NCBI GenBank assembly: GCA_900548255.1
Contig: URKH01000014.1
Coordinates: 1 to 33,742, forward strand
Source: an uncultured Collinsella sp.
GTDB lineage: Bacteria > Actinomycetota > Coriobacteriia > Coriobacteriales > Coriobacteriaceae
DNA: 33,742 nucleotides
Reading direction: 5' to 3'
Part shown: piece after piece, positions 13,273 to 22,672 of the stretch
Layout: each line of letters begins with the position of its first letter
Numbering within the stretch: position 1 is the stretch's first letter
Made by a program: the position numbers and the translations under genes
Notes under the pieces: model-generated
What the model was told of the DNA's origin: nothing
Database searches by the model: none
The model's input: only the letters and a program-made list of their open reading frames with translations

Positions 13273-15638
13273 TATCGCTCGCCTCCTTCCATAACAGCTG
13301 CAATCTCTTCTTGGGTAAGCCCCAGTTCCTCGGCAGAAAGCTGCGACTGTGCGATCTCCAAGTACGCCGGGCAGTTGTGCAACAGCTCCTCGTGCGTGCC
13401 GGTGCCCACTACGTGGCCGTCATCGAGCACGATGATCTGGTCGGCGTGCATGATGGTCGCGATGCGCTGGGCCACGACCACGAGCGCAGCGTCAGTGACG
13501 TTTTTGGCAAGCTCCTCGCGCAGGCGCGCGTCGGTCTTGTAATCGAGCGCGCTAAACGAATCGTCGAACACCACGACCTCGGGCTTTTTGGCCAGGGCGC
13601 GGGCGATGGCCAGGCGCTGGCGCTGGCCGCCCGAGACATTGGAGCCGCCCTGGCTGATGGGGGAGTCGTAGCCGTCCTCGCGCTCGGCGATAAAGTCCTC
13701 GGCCTGGGCGATGCGTGCCGCCTGGTGCATGTCCTCGTCGCTTACCATGTCGCCGGCAAACTTGAGGTTGCTCTCGACGGTGCCCGAGAACAGGCGACCC
13801 TGCTGCGGGATGTAACCAATGCGGCGGCGCAGCTCGGAAAGGGTCATGTCGCGCACGTCGATGCCGTCGAGCGAAATGCTGCCGCCCGTGACGTCGTACA
13901 GGCGCGGAATCAACTGCACAAGCGTTGACTTGCCCGAGCCCGTGGAGCCGATGATGCCGAGCATCTGACCGGCGTGCGTGGTGAAGTTCACGCCGCTGAT
14001 GACATCGGCGCGGGCATCGGGATACTGGAAGCTCACGTCGCGGAAAGTGAGCTCACCGTGCGGTGCGCTGGCCGCGGGCAGTTTGGGCGAGGCGGGGTCG
14101 TTGATGCTCGTGGGGCAAGTGATGACCTCTTCCACGCGCTCGGCTGCGACCTCGGCACGGGGCAGGATAACCGAAACCATGGTGAGGATCATAAACGCCA
14201 TGACGATCTGCATGGTGTAGGAGATAAACGCCATCATGTTGCCGACCTGCATCACGCCGTCCGAGACGCCCTGCGCGCCAAACCAGACGATAAGCACGGT
14301 GATGCAGTTCATGACGAGCATCATGAGCGGCATCATAAAGCTCATGGCGCGGTTGGTGTAGAGCTGCGTGGTCATCAGATCGAGCGATGCCTTGTCAAAA
14401 CGCTCGAGCTCGTGCTCCTCGCGGTTAAACGAGCGGATGGGCATAAGGCCGTCGAGCAGCTCGCGCGCGGTAAGGTTCACGCGGTCCACAAAGCTCTGCA
14501 TCTTTTTGAACTTGGGCATGGTGAGGCCCATGAGCACGCCGACGACGGCCGAGACCGCGATGATGGCCACGGCGATGGTCCATTCCAGGCCGGTGTGGTT
14601 GGCCAGGACGCGCATGACCGCGACGATGCCCATGACGGGCGCCATGAGGCACATGCGGATGAACAGGGTCGCCGCCATCTGGATCTGCTGAATGTCGTTG
14701 GTGCAGCGGGTGATGAGCGAGGCCTGGCTAAACTTGCCCACCTCGGCCGGCGAAAAGTGCATGACCTTGTTGAAGGTCTCGCGGCGCAGGTCGCGGGCGA
14801 TGGAGCAAGCAGTGCGCGAGGCCACGGCGCCGGTCAGGATGGTGGCGACAAGCGACACCAGGCACAGGCCAAACATCGTGGTCGCCATACGGCCCAGGTA
14901 GGAGTTCTGCACGTCGGCGGGGTCGATACCCTGCGCCTTGTACTCGTCCTGCACGTAGGTCACGGCGCGCTGCGTGACGATGGAACCCGACATGGAGCCC
15001 ATTTTGTCCGCCATCTCGTTGGCACCTTCGACGAGCTTGCTTTGGTCTACCAGACCGCCCTCGATGCCCAGACGCAGGCTCTTCATGGTGATCTTGCCGC
15101 CGTCGGCATCAATCTGCTTTTGCATGTTCTGTGCCGCTGCGGCCTTCTGCTGCATTTCGGCGAGCTGCTCGGGCGTCATCGCTGCCATTTGCTCGGGCGT
15201 GGGCATGGCCTGGGCGGCGCTGTTATCTTTCTCACTGGACGTGCCCATCATGTCGCCCATGGAGCTGGCATCGATGCCCTGGTTGAGCGAAAGGACGACG
15301 GTCTCGGGCAGGCTCATGATATCGGCGAGCTTGCTGCCGTCGGCGCGCTCATCTTCTGTTCCCTTGTACGTTCGAATGCCGTTCTTGTTCGCCTTGCTAA
15401 ACACGGCCTCCACAGCCTTGGCATCCTTGGCGCTCATGAAGAGCTTGAGGTCATCGAGCGATTCGGCGCGAATGGTGTCGGGTACGGGCGAGGCGATGCC
15501 GCCTTGCTGCACGCCCACATCGACGATGTCACTCATATACGTAGGTAGCGCTAGGTCGGCATTGCAGCTGATTACGATAAGTACGATAGCTGTGAACAGT
15601 GCCAGAATATGCTCTTTAAAGAGCTTGAGAATCCTCAC
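13272..15638 (-). CDS. ABC exporter half-transporter with large extracellular insert and degenerate Walker B
   Basis: A 788-aa subunit. TM1 (about 10-30) is followed by an unusually long extracellular segment of some 200 residues, including a Met/Gln-rich stretch (MPTPEQMAAMTPEQLAEMQQ), before the other TM helices. The C-terminal ATPase has Walker A GSTGSGKST, signature VSGGQ and Walker B VVVFDDSFSALD, with Asp replacing the catalytic Glu. That places the degenerate site of the heterodimer here, pairing with the partner's LSQGQ. The start is a GTG, overlapping the marR stop by four bases (GTGA). Heterodimeric exporters of the LmrCD, TM287/288 and BmrCD type show the same asymmetry. Confidence 0.92.
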   Translation of the reverse strand: MRILKLFKEHILALFTAIVLIVISCNADLALPTYMSDIVDVGVQQGGIASPVPDTIRAESLDDLKLFMSAKDAKAVEAVFSKANKNGIRTYKGTEDERADGSKLADIMSLPETVVLSLNQGIDASSMGDMMGTSSEKDNSAAQAMPTPEQMAAMTPEQLAEMQQKAAAAQNMQKQIDADGGKITMKSLRLGIEGGLVDQSKLVEGANEMADKMGSMSGSIVTQRAVTYVQDEYKAQGIDPADVQNSYLGRMATTMFGLCLVSLVATILTGAVASRTACSIARDLRRETFNKVMHFSPAEVGKFSQASLITRCTNDIQQIQMAATLFIRMCLMAPVMGIVAVMRVLANHTGLEWTIAVAIIAVSAVVGVLMGLTMPKFKKMQSFVDRVNLTARELLDGLMPIRSFNREEHELERFDKASLDLMTTQLYTNRAMSFMMPLMMLVMNCITVLIVWFGAQGVSDGVMQVGNMMAFISYTMQIVMAFMILTMVSVILPRAEVAAERVEEVITCPTSINDPASPKLPAASAPHGELTFRDVSFQYPDARADVISGVNFTTHAGQMLGIIGSTGSGKSTLVQLIPRLYDVTGGSISLDGIDVRDMTLSELRRRIGYIPQQGRLFSGTVESNLKFAGDMVSDEDMHQAARIAQAEDFIAEREDGYDSPISQGGSNVSGGQRQRLAIARALAKKPEVVVFDDSFSALDYKTDARLREELAKNVTDAALVVVAQRIATIMHADQIIVLDDGHVVGTGTHEELLHNCPAYLEIAQSQLSAEELGLTQEEIAAVMEGGER

Positions 15639-16084
15639 TCGGCATCTCTCCTTTCTTGATTGCGGTCGATAATTTCGTTGGCGCGTCTAAGAAGGCGCAC
15701 CATCTCTTGGGTATCTGTTTCGCCGAGCTGCTCGAGGAAAGCCGCGGTGCGGTTCTCGAATTCCCGACGTTTGATTGCGAGATCCTGGAATCCCTTGTCG
15801 GTCACCGTGACGTGTACGCGACGACGGTCGGTCTTTGAGTGCTCGCGCTCGACCCAGCCCTTGGCTTCGAGAGCGCGCAGGATATTGGCGATGCGGGCAC
15901 TCGAGACCCAGGCACGATCAGCGAGTTCGCTCGGTGTGAGCGAACCACCAGCGAGCATGAGGGCGCGCATGACGGCCATCTCGCCGCTCAGGGCCTGGTC
16001 GGCAAAGCGCGAAATGCGCTGATGCATGCTGCCAAACTCGGTAAAGAGCTGACGCCCAAGCTCATGGAAATCGGTATCTTCCAC
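15635..16084 (-). CDS. MarR-family transcriptional regulator
   Basis: A 149-aa winged-helix protein. Residues about 35-105 give the MarR pattern: MAVMRALMLAGGSLTPSELA, then helix-turn-helix VSSARIANILRALEAKGWVERE and the wing DRRRVHVTVTDKG. It is first of a three-gene operon with the two ABC exporter subunits and presumably represses it until a transported compound binds. The start is GTG at 16082-16084, eleven or so bases after AGGGG. An inverted repeat (16082-16118) overlaps its start and is a plausible operator. Confidence 0.9.
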   Translation of the reverse strand: MEDTDFHELGRQLFTEFGSMHQRISRFADQALSGEMAVMRALMLAGGSLTPSELADRAWVSSARIANILRALEAKGWVEREHSKTDRRRVHVTVTDKGFQDLAIKRREFENRTAAFLEQLGETDTQEMVRLLRRANEIIDRNQERRDAE

Positions 16085-16118
16085 CGAAAACCCCTAACAC
16101 TAGAAACTATTTTCGGTG
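16082..16118. promoter_or_regulatory. Candidate MarR operator
   Basis: CACCGAAAA (16082-16090) and TTTTCGGTG (16110-16118) form a perfect 9-bp inverted repeat with a 19-base spacer. It covers the start codon and ribosome site of the marR gene. Autoregulation is usual in the family; binding here is inferred. Confidence 0.5.
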
Positions 16119-16287
16119 AAAGATGATACCCACATACGCATGCCTCATGCGGTGAGCAATATAAAGAGCGCATAAAGACTTAAAATCATTCAATTGATGA
16201 AGCGTTTCAAAGAATTATCATGCACGCGGTTAGGCGAGGGGTTGTCACCACCATGACGATTGGGACTCAAGTAACGCCACGCGCGAT

Positions 16288-16333
16288 GCTCCAACTTCCC
16301 GCAAGGAGACACCTGAATCAAGGGGGTTGGAGT
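16288..16333 (+). promoter_or_regulatory. Hairpin hiding the ribosome site of the SDR gene
   Basis: Bases 16288-16299 can pair with 16322-16333 in a 12-bp RNA stem (CTCCAAC with GTTGGAG plus two C-G and three G-U pairs). The 3' arm contains the Shine-Dalgarno GGAG, two bases before the ATG at 16335. Translation would be closed when the stem forms. Confidence 0.45.
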
Positions 16334-16334
16334 C

Positions 16335-17084
16335 ATGGCATTTGACTTCACGGGCAAAACCGCGATCGTTACCGGCGGCACTCAGGGCATTGGCCTCGAG
16401 ATTGCCAAGGGTATCGTTGCGGGCGGCGGACACGTCGCGCTCATCGCAAGGAACGCTGCCAAGGGCGAGGCCGCGGTGGCAGAGCTTGGCGAGGGCAACA
16501 AGTTCTACCAGCTCGATGTCGCCGATGCGTCCAAGGCGCGCGAGACCGTCGAGCAGATCTTCGCGGATCTGCCCCAGACCAACATTCTGATCAACTGCGC
16601 CGGTGTCATCAGCACCAAAAAGTTCGACGAGATCGACGACACCGAATGGCGCCGCACCATCGACATCAACCTCAACGGCACCTTTACCATGATGAATGCC
16701 GTGTACCCGCACTTTAAGGCGGCCCACACCGGCACCATCGTCAACGTGAGCTCTGTGGCCGGCAAGATCGGCGGCGGCCTGCTCGGCACTGCTGCCTACG
16801 CAAGCTCCAAGGCCGGTGTCAACGGCCTAACCAAGGCGGTCGCCAAGGAAGGCGGTAAGTTCGGCATCCGCTGCAACGCCGTGTGCCCGTCGCTTACCCT
16901 TACCGACATGACCTCGATTCTCTCTGATGAGAACTCTCAGCGCATCATCAACGGTATTCCCCTGGGCCGCGCTGCCCAGGCTAGCGAGCCTGCACAGATG
17001 GTGCTGTTCTTTGCTTCCGACCTCGCCAGCTTCGTGAACGGCGAGATCGGCGACTGCGACGGCGGCATCGTCCTGGACGGGTAA
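16335..17084 (+). CDS. SDR-family NAD(P)-dependent oxidoreductase
   Basis: A 249-aa classical short-chain dehydrogenase. The cofactor motif is TGGTQGIG (13-20), NCAG is at 87-90, Ser 139/140 lies in VNVSS, and the catalytic pair is Tyr155 and Lys159 in YASSK. The C-terminus has DGGIVLDG in place of the usual GG-x-V-DGG. The next gene is a 2-keto-3-deoxygluconate permease, which makes a sugar-acid dehydrogenase such as KduD (2-dehydro-3-deoxy-D-gluconate 5-dehydrogenase) a fair guess, but a terminator lies between them and the family is broad (3-oxoacyl-ACP reductase is the main alternative). Confidence 0.85.
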   Translation: MAFDFTGKTAIVTGGTQGIGLEIAKGIVAGGGHVALIARNAAKGEAAVAELGEGNKFYQLDVADASKARETVEQIFADLPQTNILINCAGVISTKKFDEIDDTEWRRTIDINLNGTFTMMNAVYPHFKAAHTGTIVNVSSVAGKIGGGLLGTAAYASSKAGVNGLTKAVAKEGGKFGIRCNAVCPSLTLTDMTSILSDENSQRIINGIPLGRAAQASEPAQMVLFFASDLASFVNGEIGDCDGGIVLDG

Positions 17085-17103
17085 TACCCCGCGGCGATAA
17101 TTC

Positions 17104-17141
17104 GGCGACGGCTCCTGCGACTCGGGACCGTCGCCTTCTTT
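17104..17141 (+). terminator. Terminator between the SDR gene and kdgT
   Basis: GGCGACGG (17104-17111) pairs with CCGTCGCC (17128-17135), inner CC with GG, followed by TTCTTT. The permease gene probably has its own promoter or depends on read-through. Confidence 0.65.
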
Positions 17142-17192
17142 CTGACTCAGGAGCGTGTGGCCGCGTGTCACACGCATCAAAAGGAGATATAA

Positions 17193-18209
17193 ATGAGTGA
17201 ATCGACTGCGGTGGAGGCGCCGGCAACAAAAGAGCCGTTCTTTAAGATGTCCTCCATCCCGGGCGCCAATATCCTGGTGCCGCTTTTTTTGGGTTGCCTG
17301 CTCAACACGCTGTTCCCCGACCTGTTTAAAACGCTCGGCAGCTTTACGCTCGGTATGACCCAGCAGGGCGCCGGCCCGCTTGTGGGCGCTTTTTTGCTCA
17401 TCGTCGGTACGACGATTTCGTTTAAGAGCGCTCCTGCTGCCGCTGCCCGCGGTGCCATTATCATTGCCGTCAAGCAGATCGTGGTTGTCGCCGTGTCGCT
17501 ACTCATCCTTTATGTGTTCAACGACAACCTGTTTGGCATCTCGGCCATGGTGATGCTGGCCGCTTGCACGGGTGCCAACAACGCTATGTACGCTGGACTG
17601 ATGGGCACCATGGGCAACGAGGCCGAGCGTGGCGCCGTCGCCATCACCACGCTGGTTGTCGGCCCTCCGGTCACGATGATCGTGCTCGGCGCCGCCGGCC
17701 AGGCTCCGATCGGCTGGTCGCTCGTGGGCGCCATCCTGCCGATCGTCGTCGGCATTATTCTGGGTAACCTCTTCCCGAGCTTTAAGAAGATGATGGCACC
17801 GGCACTTTCCGCCATCATCGTGCTCGTCTTCTTTGCCATGGGCTCGACCATGACTTTTGGTCAGCTTATCAACGGCGGTCTTCCCGGCATTCTGCTCGGC
17901 GTGATCTGCTCGGTGGTCTTCGCTATCCCCGTTGTTGCGGTCGATAAGCTCACCGGTGGCACCGGTGTCGCAGGTGCGGCAATCTCCAGCTGCGCCGGAG
18001 CCAATGTGGCAACGCCTGCCGCTATGGCAAGCGTCAACGAGGCCATGTACGGCGGTGCGGTGCTCGCGACGGCTACGGCTCAGGTTGCAGCCTGCGCTAT
18101 CGTGACGGCCATTTTGACCCCGCTGGTCACCAGCTGGTGCTACAAGCATTTTCAGGGCCAGCAGAGCAACAGCAAGGCAGCGACCGGCAGTGCCGCCTCA
18201 GCCGCTTAA
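17193..18209 (+). CDS. kdgT: 2-keto-3-deoxygluconate permease
   Basis: A 338-aa protein with about ten TM helices and the KdgT/YiaO-family layout: IPGANILVPLFLGCLLNTLFP at the N-terminus, ACTGANNAMYAGLMG in the middle and SSCAGANVATPAAMA near the C-terminus, the last two being related Gly/Ala-rich repeats from an internal duplication. It should import 2-keto-3-deoxygluconate, an intermediate of pectin and uronate breakdown, with protons. Start ATG follows AAAGGAG at six bases. A short Ser/Ala-rich tail ends it. No KDG kinase or aldolase is in the window. Confidence 0.85.
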   Translation: MSESTAVEAPATKEPFFKMSSIPGANILVPLFLGCLLNTLFPDLFKTLGSFTLGMTQQGAGPLVGAFLLIVGTTISFKSAPAAAARGAIIIAVKQIVVVAVSLLILYVFNDNLFGISAMVMLAACTGANNAMYAGLMGTMGNEAERGAVAITTLVVGPPVTMIVLGAAGQAPIGWSLVGAILPIVVGIILGNLFPSFKKMMAPALSAIIVLVFFAMGSTMTFGQLINGGLPGILLGVICSVVFAIPVVAVDKLTGGTGVAGAAISSCAGANVATPAAMASVNEAMYGGAVLATATAQVAACAIVTAILTPLVTSWCYKHFQGQQSNSKAATGSAASAA

Positions 18210-18250
18210 TGCCAAGCGGCAATCAAAGCTAAAAAACTAGCCACGCCACA

Positions 18251-18282
18251 GGGCGGCCGCGGGGAAAATCCCGTGGCCGCCC
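18251..18282 (+). terminator. Terminator after kdgT
   Basis: GGGCGGCCGCGGG (18251-18263) pairs with CCCGTGGCCGCCC (18270-18282; one G-U). The following TTCAGTTT is a weak T-run. Confidence 0.7.
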
Positions 18283-18422
18283 TTCAGTTTCTGAAGGGTC
18301 TCTAGGACACTTTACCCTGCTAAAGCTGGCATAACAGCTAGAGTGAAGGACGTATAAAGGCAAGGGGAAATATCAAACAATTCGGTGAACGGTAGCTGAT
18401 GACGCGTGCGTTTCCTGCGGAT

Positions 18423-18449
18423 TTGTCAAAAAAGGACTAATGGTATAAA
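18423..18449 (+). promoter_or_regulatory. Candidate pfl promoter and long leader
   Basis: TTGTCA (18423-18428) and TATAAA (18444-18449) each match five of six consensus bases but are only 15 bases apart. The transcript would have a leader of about 220 nt (18450-18677), which holds an imperfect hairpin (18452-18469 with 18484-18498) and no gene. I see no clear Rex or FNR site. Confidence 0.4.
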
Positions 18450-18677
18450 AAAAGGAACATATAACAGCCCTGATGAAGGGGGTGGCTATGTTATCCTTCA
18501 CAGACGGGTGAAATCTTGGGTTTAGGGTTGCAAGACCAAGGTGAATAAACGTTTTTCCCTGCGCTAACGCGCGATGAAAGGCGAATGAAGCCGGTCATGC
18601 AGGTCGAATATTCAAGAATTCAATAAGCAGCGGTGTGAGAGCGCCGCATAATACGTAACTAGGAGCGTGGTTACACA

Positions 18678-20729
<2,052 letters not shown>

Positions 20730-20730
20730 C

Positions 20731-20791
20731 TATTGTTAGTGCTATACTAACAATAACGATTACTGATTGGCGCGCCGGTTTCGGCCGGCGC
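20731..20791 (+). other. Two hairpins between the pfl subunit genes
   Basis: TATTGTTAGT (20731-20740) pairs perfectly with ACTAACAATA (20746-20755), and GCGCCGG (20772-20778) with CCGGCGC (20785-20791). No T-run follows the second. They could block 3' decay of the upstream mRNA, cause partial termination, or (the first) be a protein site, and so set the ratio of the two subunits. Confidence 0.6.
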
Positions 20792-20814
20792 CTATCAATC
20801 GAAGGAGACACATT

Positions 20815-21066
20815 ATGAAGGTTTCTGAAGTTTCCGAGACTCAGGCCGATAACCTGGTCCACATGCTCGACGCTTACGCCGAGAAGGGTGGCCACCACCT
20901 GAACATCAACGTCTTTAACCGTGAGACGCTGCTCGACGCTCAGGCTCACCCCGAGAAGTATCCGCAGCTGACCATCCGCGTTTCCGGCTACGCCGTGAAC
21001 TTCCACACGCTCACCAAGGAGCAGCAGGACGAGGTCATTTCGCGTACCTTCCACAACAAGTTCTAA
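20815..21066 (+). CDS. grcA: Stand-alone glycyl-radical subunit of pyruvate formate-lyase (GrcA-like)
   Basis: An 83-aa protein equal to the C-terminal end of PflB: HHLNINVFNRETLLDAQAHP, EKYPQLTIRVSGYAVNFHTL and TKEQQDEVISRTF align with the last part of E. coli PflB. Gly58 in RVSGYAV is the residue expected to carry the radical, installed by the activating enzyme. In E. coli the related GrcA/YfiD only repairs oxygen-damaged PflB, whereas here the adjacent large subunit has no radical glycine of its own, so this protein should be essential for activity. It has its own AAGGAG and ATG. About 20 N-terminal residues (MKVSEVSETQADNLVHMLDA) replace the linker of the fused enzyme. Confidence 0.9.
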   Translation: MKVSEVSETQADNLVHMLDAYAEKGGHHLNINVFNRETLLDAQAHPEKYPQLTIRVSGYAVNFHTLTKEQQDEVISRTFHNKF

Positions 21067-21084
21067 AGGGACTCAACTCCCACC

Positions 21085-21188
21085 GGAGACCCGGCAAGGC
21101 CTACGCACTTTGCCTCTCAAACGTCCTCGCCGCTTCGCGGCTGCGGAATGTTTGCGAGACAAAGTGCTCCCGGCCTTGCCGGGTCTCC
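21085..21188. repeat. 104-nt hairpin after the pfl genes
   Basis: GGAGACCCGGCAAGGCC (21085-21101) pairs perfectly with 21172-21188, and the next 20 bases inside also pair largely (GCACTTTG with CAAAGTGC). It lies 18 bases after the stop codon. Confidence 0.75.
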
Positions 21189-21360
21189 TGCGTTGTCGCC
21201 CTTTAGGGAACCACGCTAAATCAAAATTGGTGTCCTCGGACATGCAAAGAGGCTCGCTGCGCTCTTCGTGCGGCGAGCCTCTTTGCGTCCTGCGGAATAT
21301 TTTGGGAGGTAGCCCAAACAGCCTTGGCTGGGTCCTGTGTAGTCACCCTTTAGGCGGAAC
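21172..21360. repeat. Diverged 40-60-nt direct repeat and hairpin after pfl
   Basis: The stretch from GCCTTGCCGGG to CCCTTTAGGGAAC (21172-21211) recurs as GCCTTGGCTGGG to CCCTTTAGGCGGAAC (21321-21360), and GCGGAATGTTT recurs as GCGGAATATTT in front of each. Between them a 14-bp hairpin (GCAAAGAGGCTCGC, 21244-21257, with 21273-21286) may be a terminator. No gene is seen in 21067-21440. Confidence 0.55.
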
Positions 21361-21441
21361 TCTCCTAATTATTTGGATGAGTCGTTTACTTACTTGTACT
21401 GTTACCGTCTTCCCGCTCTTGTTGGGGTATGCTTTGTTCGT

Positions 21442-21461
21442 ATGTAAACGTATGACATGTT
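21442..21461 (+). promoter_or_regulatory. Operator-like site before the LacI gene
   Basis: ATGTAAACGTATGACATGTT shares most positions with the operators at 22591-22627, including AAACG-T-TGACAT. It lies just ahead of the repressor gene, which suggests autoregulation. Confidence 0.5.
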
Positions 21462-21477
21462 GATGGGGGAGGGTGCT

Positions 21478-22488
21478 ATGGCTCGCGAGAGTGCTCGTTC
21501 TAAGGATACGGCTAAGCCTGGCATCAAGGAAGTTGCGGCGGTGGCGGGGGTTTCGCCTACTACGGTATCTCGCGTGCTTAATAATCGCGGCTATATTAGC
21601 CAAGAGACCCGCGATAAGGTCCATGCCGCGATGAAGCGCATCAACTATACGCCCAACGATATCGCCCGTGCCATGCTCAACGGTCGCCTGAATCTTATCG
21701 GTATGATCGTCCCCTATGTCAGCAGTCCGTTTCATGCCCAAGTGGTTCAAGTCATTGAGCATACCCTGGCCGAAAACGGTTTTAAGATGCTGCTGTGCAA
21801 TAGCGCCAATCGACCCGAGCTTGAGCGCTCTTATATCGACATGCTTCGACGCAATATGGTTGATGGCGTCATCGTCAACTCGCTTAATATCGGTGCCGAG
21901 GCGTATGCCGAGATGGGTTTGAGTCTGGTTGGTATCGACTGCGACCTTGGCGAGGCCTCTGTTCAGATTGCGAGCGACAGCTATAGTATCGGCGAACTTG
22001 CCACGCGTCGCCTGATCGATGACGGGTGTTCGCGCATCCTGTGCCTGCGCAGCAATAGCCGCATGCGCATGCCTGCCAATAAGCGTACCGATGCCTACCT
22101 CGATGTTGTTGAGCAGGCCGGTTTGCCCGCGCTTGTCCGTGAGGTCGAGTTCGTTAAGCCCGACGACGAAAAGAGCGCGGTCGTTGCGAAGATCCTCGAT
22201 GAGAACCCCGATATTGACGGCATCTTTGCGGGAGACGACACGATGGCGGCTATCTGTCTTAACGTGATGAAGCAGCGCGGCTTGAGCGCTCCGGGCGATA
22301 TTAAGGTCGTGGGCGCGGATGGTGCCCGCCGCACTATGACGTTTATGCCTGACTTAACAACCGTTCGCCAAGATATCGATCGCATCGGAGAGCTCGCGGC
22401 GCAATCCATCATTGCTCTTATTAACGGCGAAAAGCCCGAATCGAATATCAAGCTCCCCGTTGAACTCATTGAGGGTAAAACCGCGTAG
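21478..22488 (+). CDS. scrR: LacI-family repressor of the sucrose/fructoside operon
   Basis: A 336-aa regulator. The N-terminus has the LacI DNA-binding motif (IKEVAAVAGVSPTTVSRVLNN, hinge helix near NDIARAMLNGR), then a periplasmic-binding-like sensor domain ending with IFAGDDTMAAICLNVMKQRG and LTTVRQDIDRIGELAA. The start at 21478 is preferred because GGGGGAGG lies seven bases before it; a frame-matched ATG at 21463 lacks this. It sits upstream of two GH32 enzymes and a PTS permease in the same direction, and four copies of one operator sequence lie at its own and the operon's promoters. The symbol is by context; the inducer is unknown. Confidence 0.88.
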   Translation: MARESARSKDTAKPGIKEVAAVAGVSPTTVSRVLNNRGYISQETRDKVHAAMKRINYTPNDIARAMLNGRLNLIGMIVPYVSSPFHAQVVQVIEHTLAENGFKMLLCNSANRPELERSYIDMLRRNMVDGVIVNSLNIGAEAYAEMGLSLVGIDCDLGEASVQIASDSYSIGELATRRLIDDGCSRILCLRSNSRMRMPANKRTDAYLDVVEQAGLPALVREVEFVKPDDEKSAVVAKILDENPDIDGIFAGDDTMAAICLNVMKQRGLSAPGDIKVVGADGARRTMTFMPDLTTVRQDIDRIGELAAQSIIALINGEKPESNIKLPVELIEGKTA

Positions 22489-22540
22489 TTCATCCCGTGC
22501 CAAAAGAATTCCTCAAACACCTCTGATGACCGTTCGCCGG

Positions 22541-22629
22541 CATATGTCAACCGTTTGCCGACGACTGGAACTGCGAAAAGACGTATTGGTGTGAAAACGT
22601 TTGACATATGAAAACGATTGACATATCTT
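22541..22629 (+). promoter_or_regulatory. Promoter and three LacI-type operators of the GH32-PTS operon
   Basis: The operators are GTGAAAACGTTTGACATATG (22591-22610), ATGAAAACGATTGACATATC (22608-22627), and an inverted copy CATATGTCAACCGTTTGCCG (22541-22560). The promoter is TTGACA (22601-22606), 17 bases, then TATCTT (22624-22629). The two tandem operators cover the -35 element and the spacer, so a bound repressor would block polymerase directly; the inverted site 40-50 bases upstream could allow looping. Confidence 0.7.
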
Positions 22630-22672
22630 GCAGTTGTACCGAGTTAGTATCTCGTGAGAAAGGAAGTCTCGG

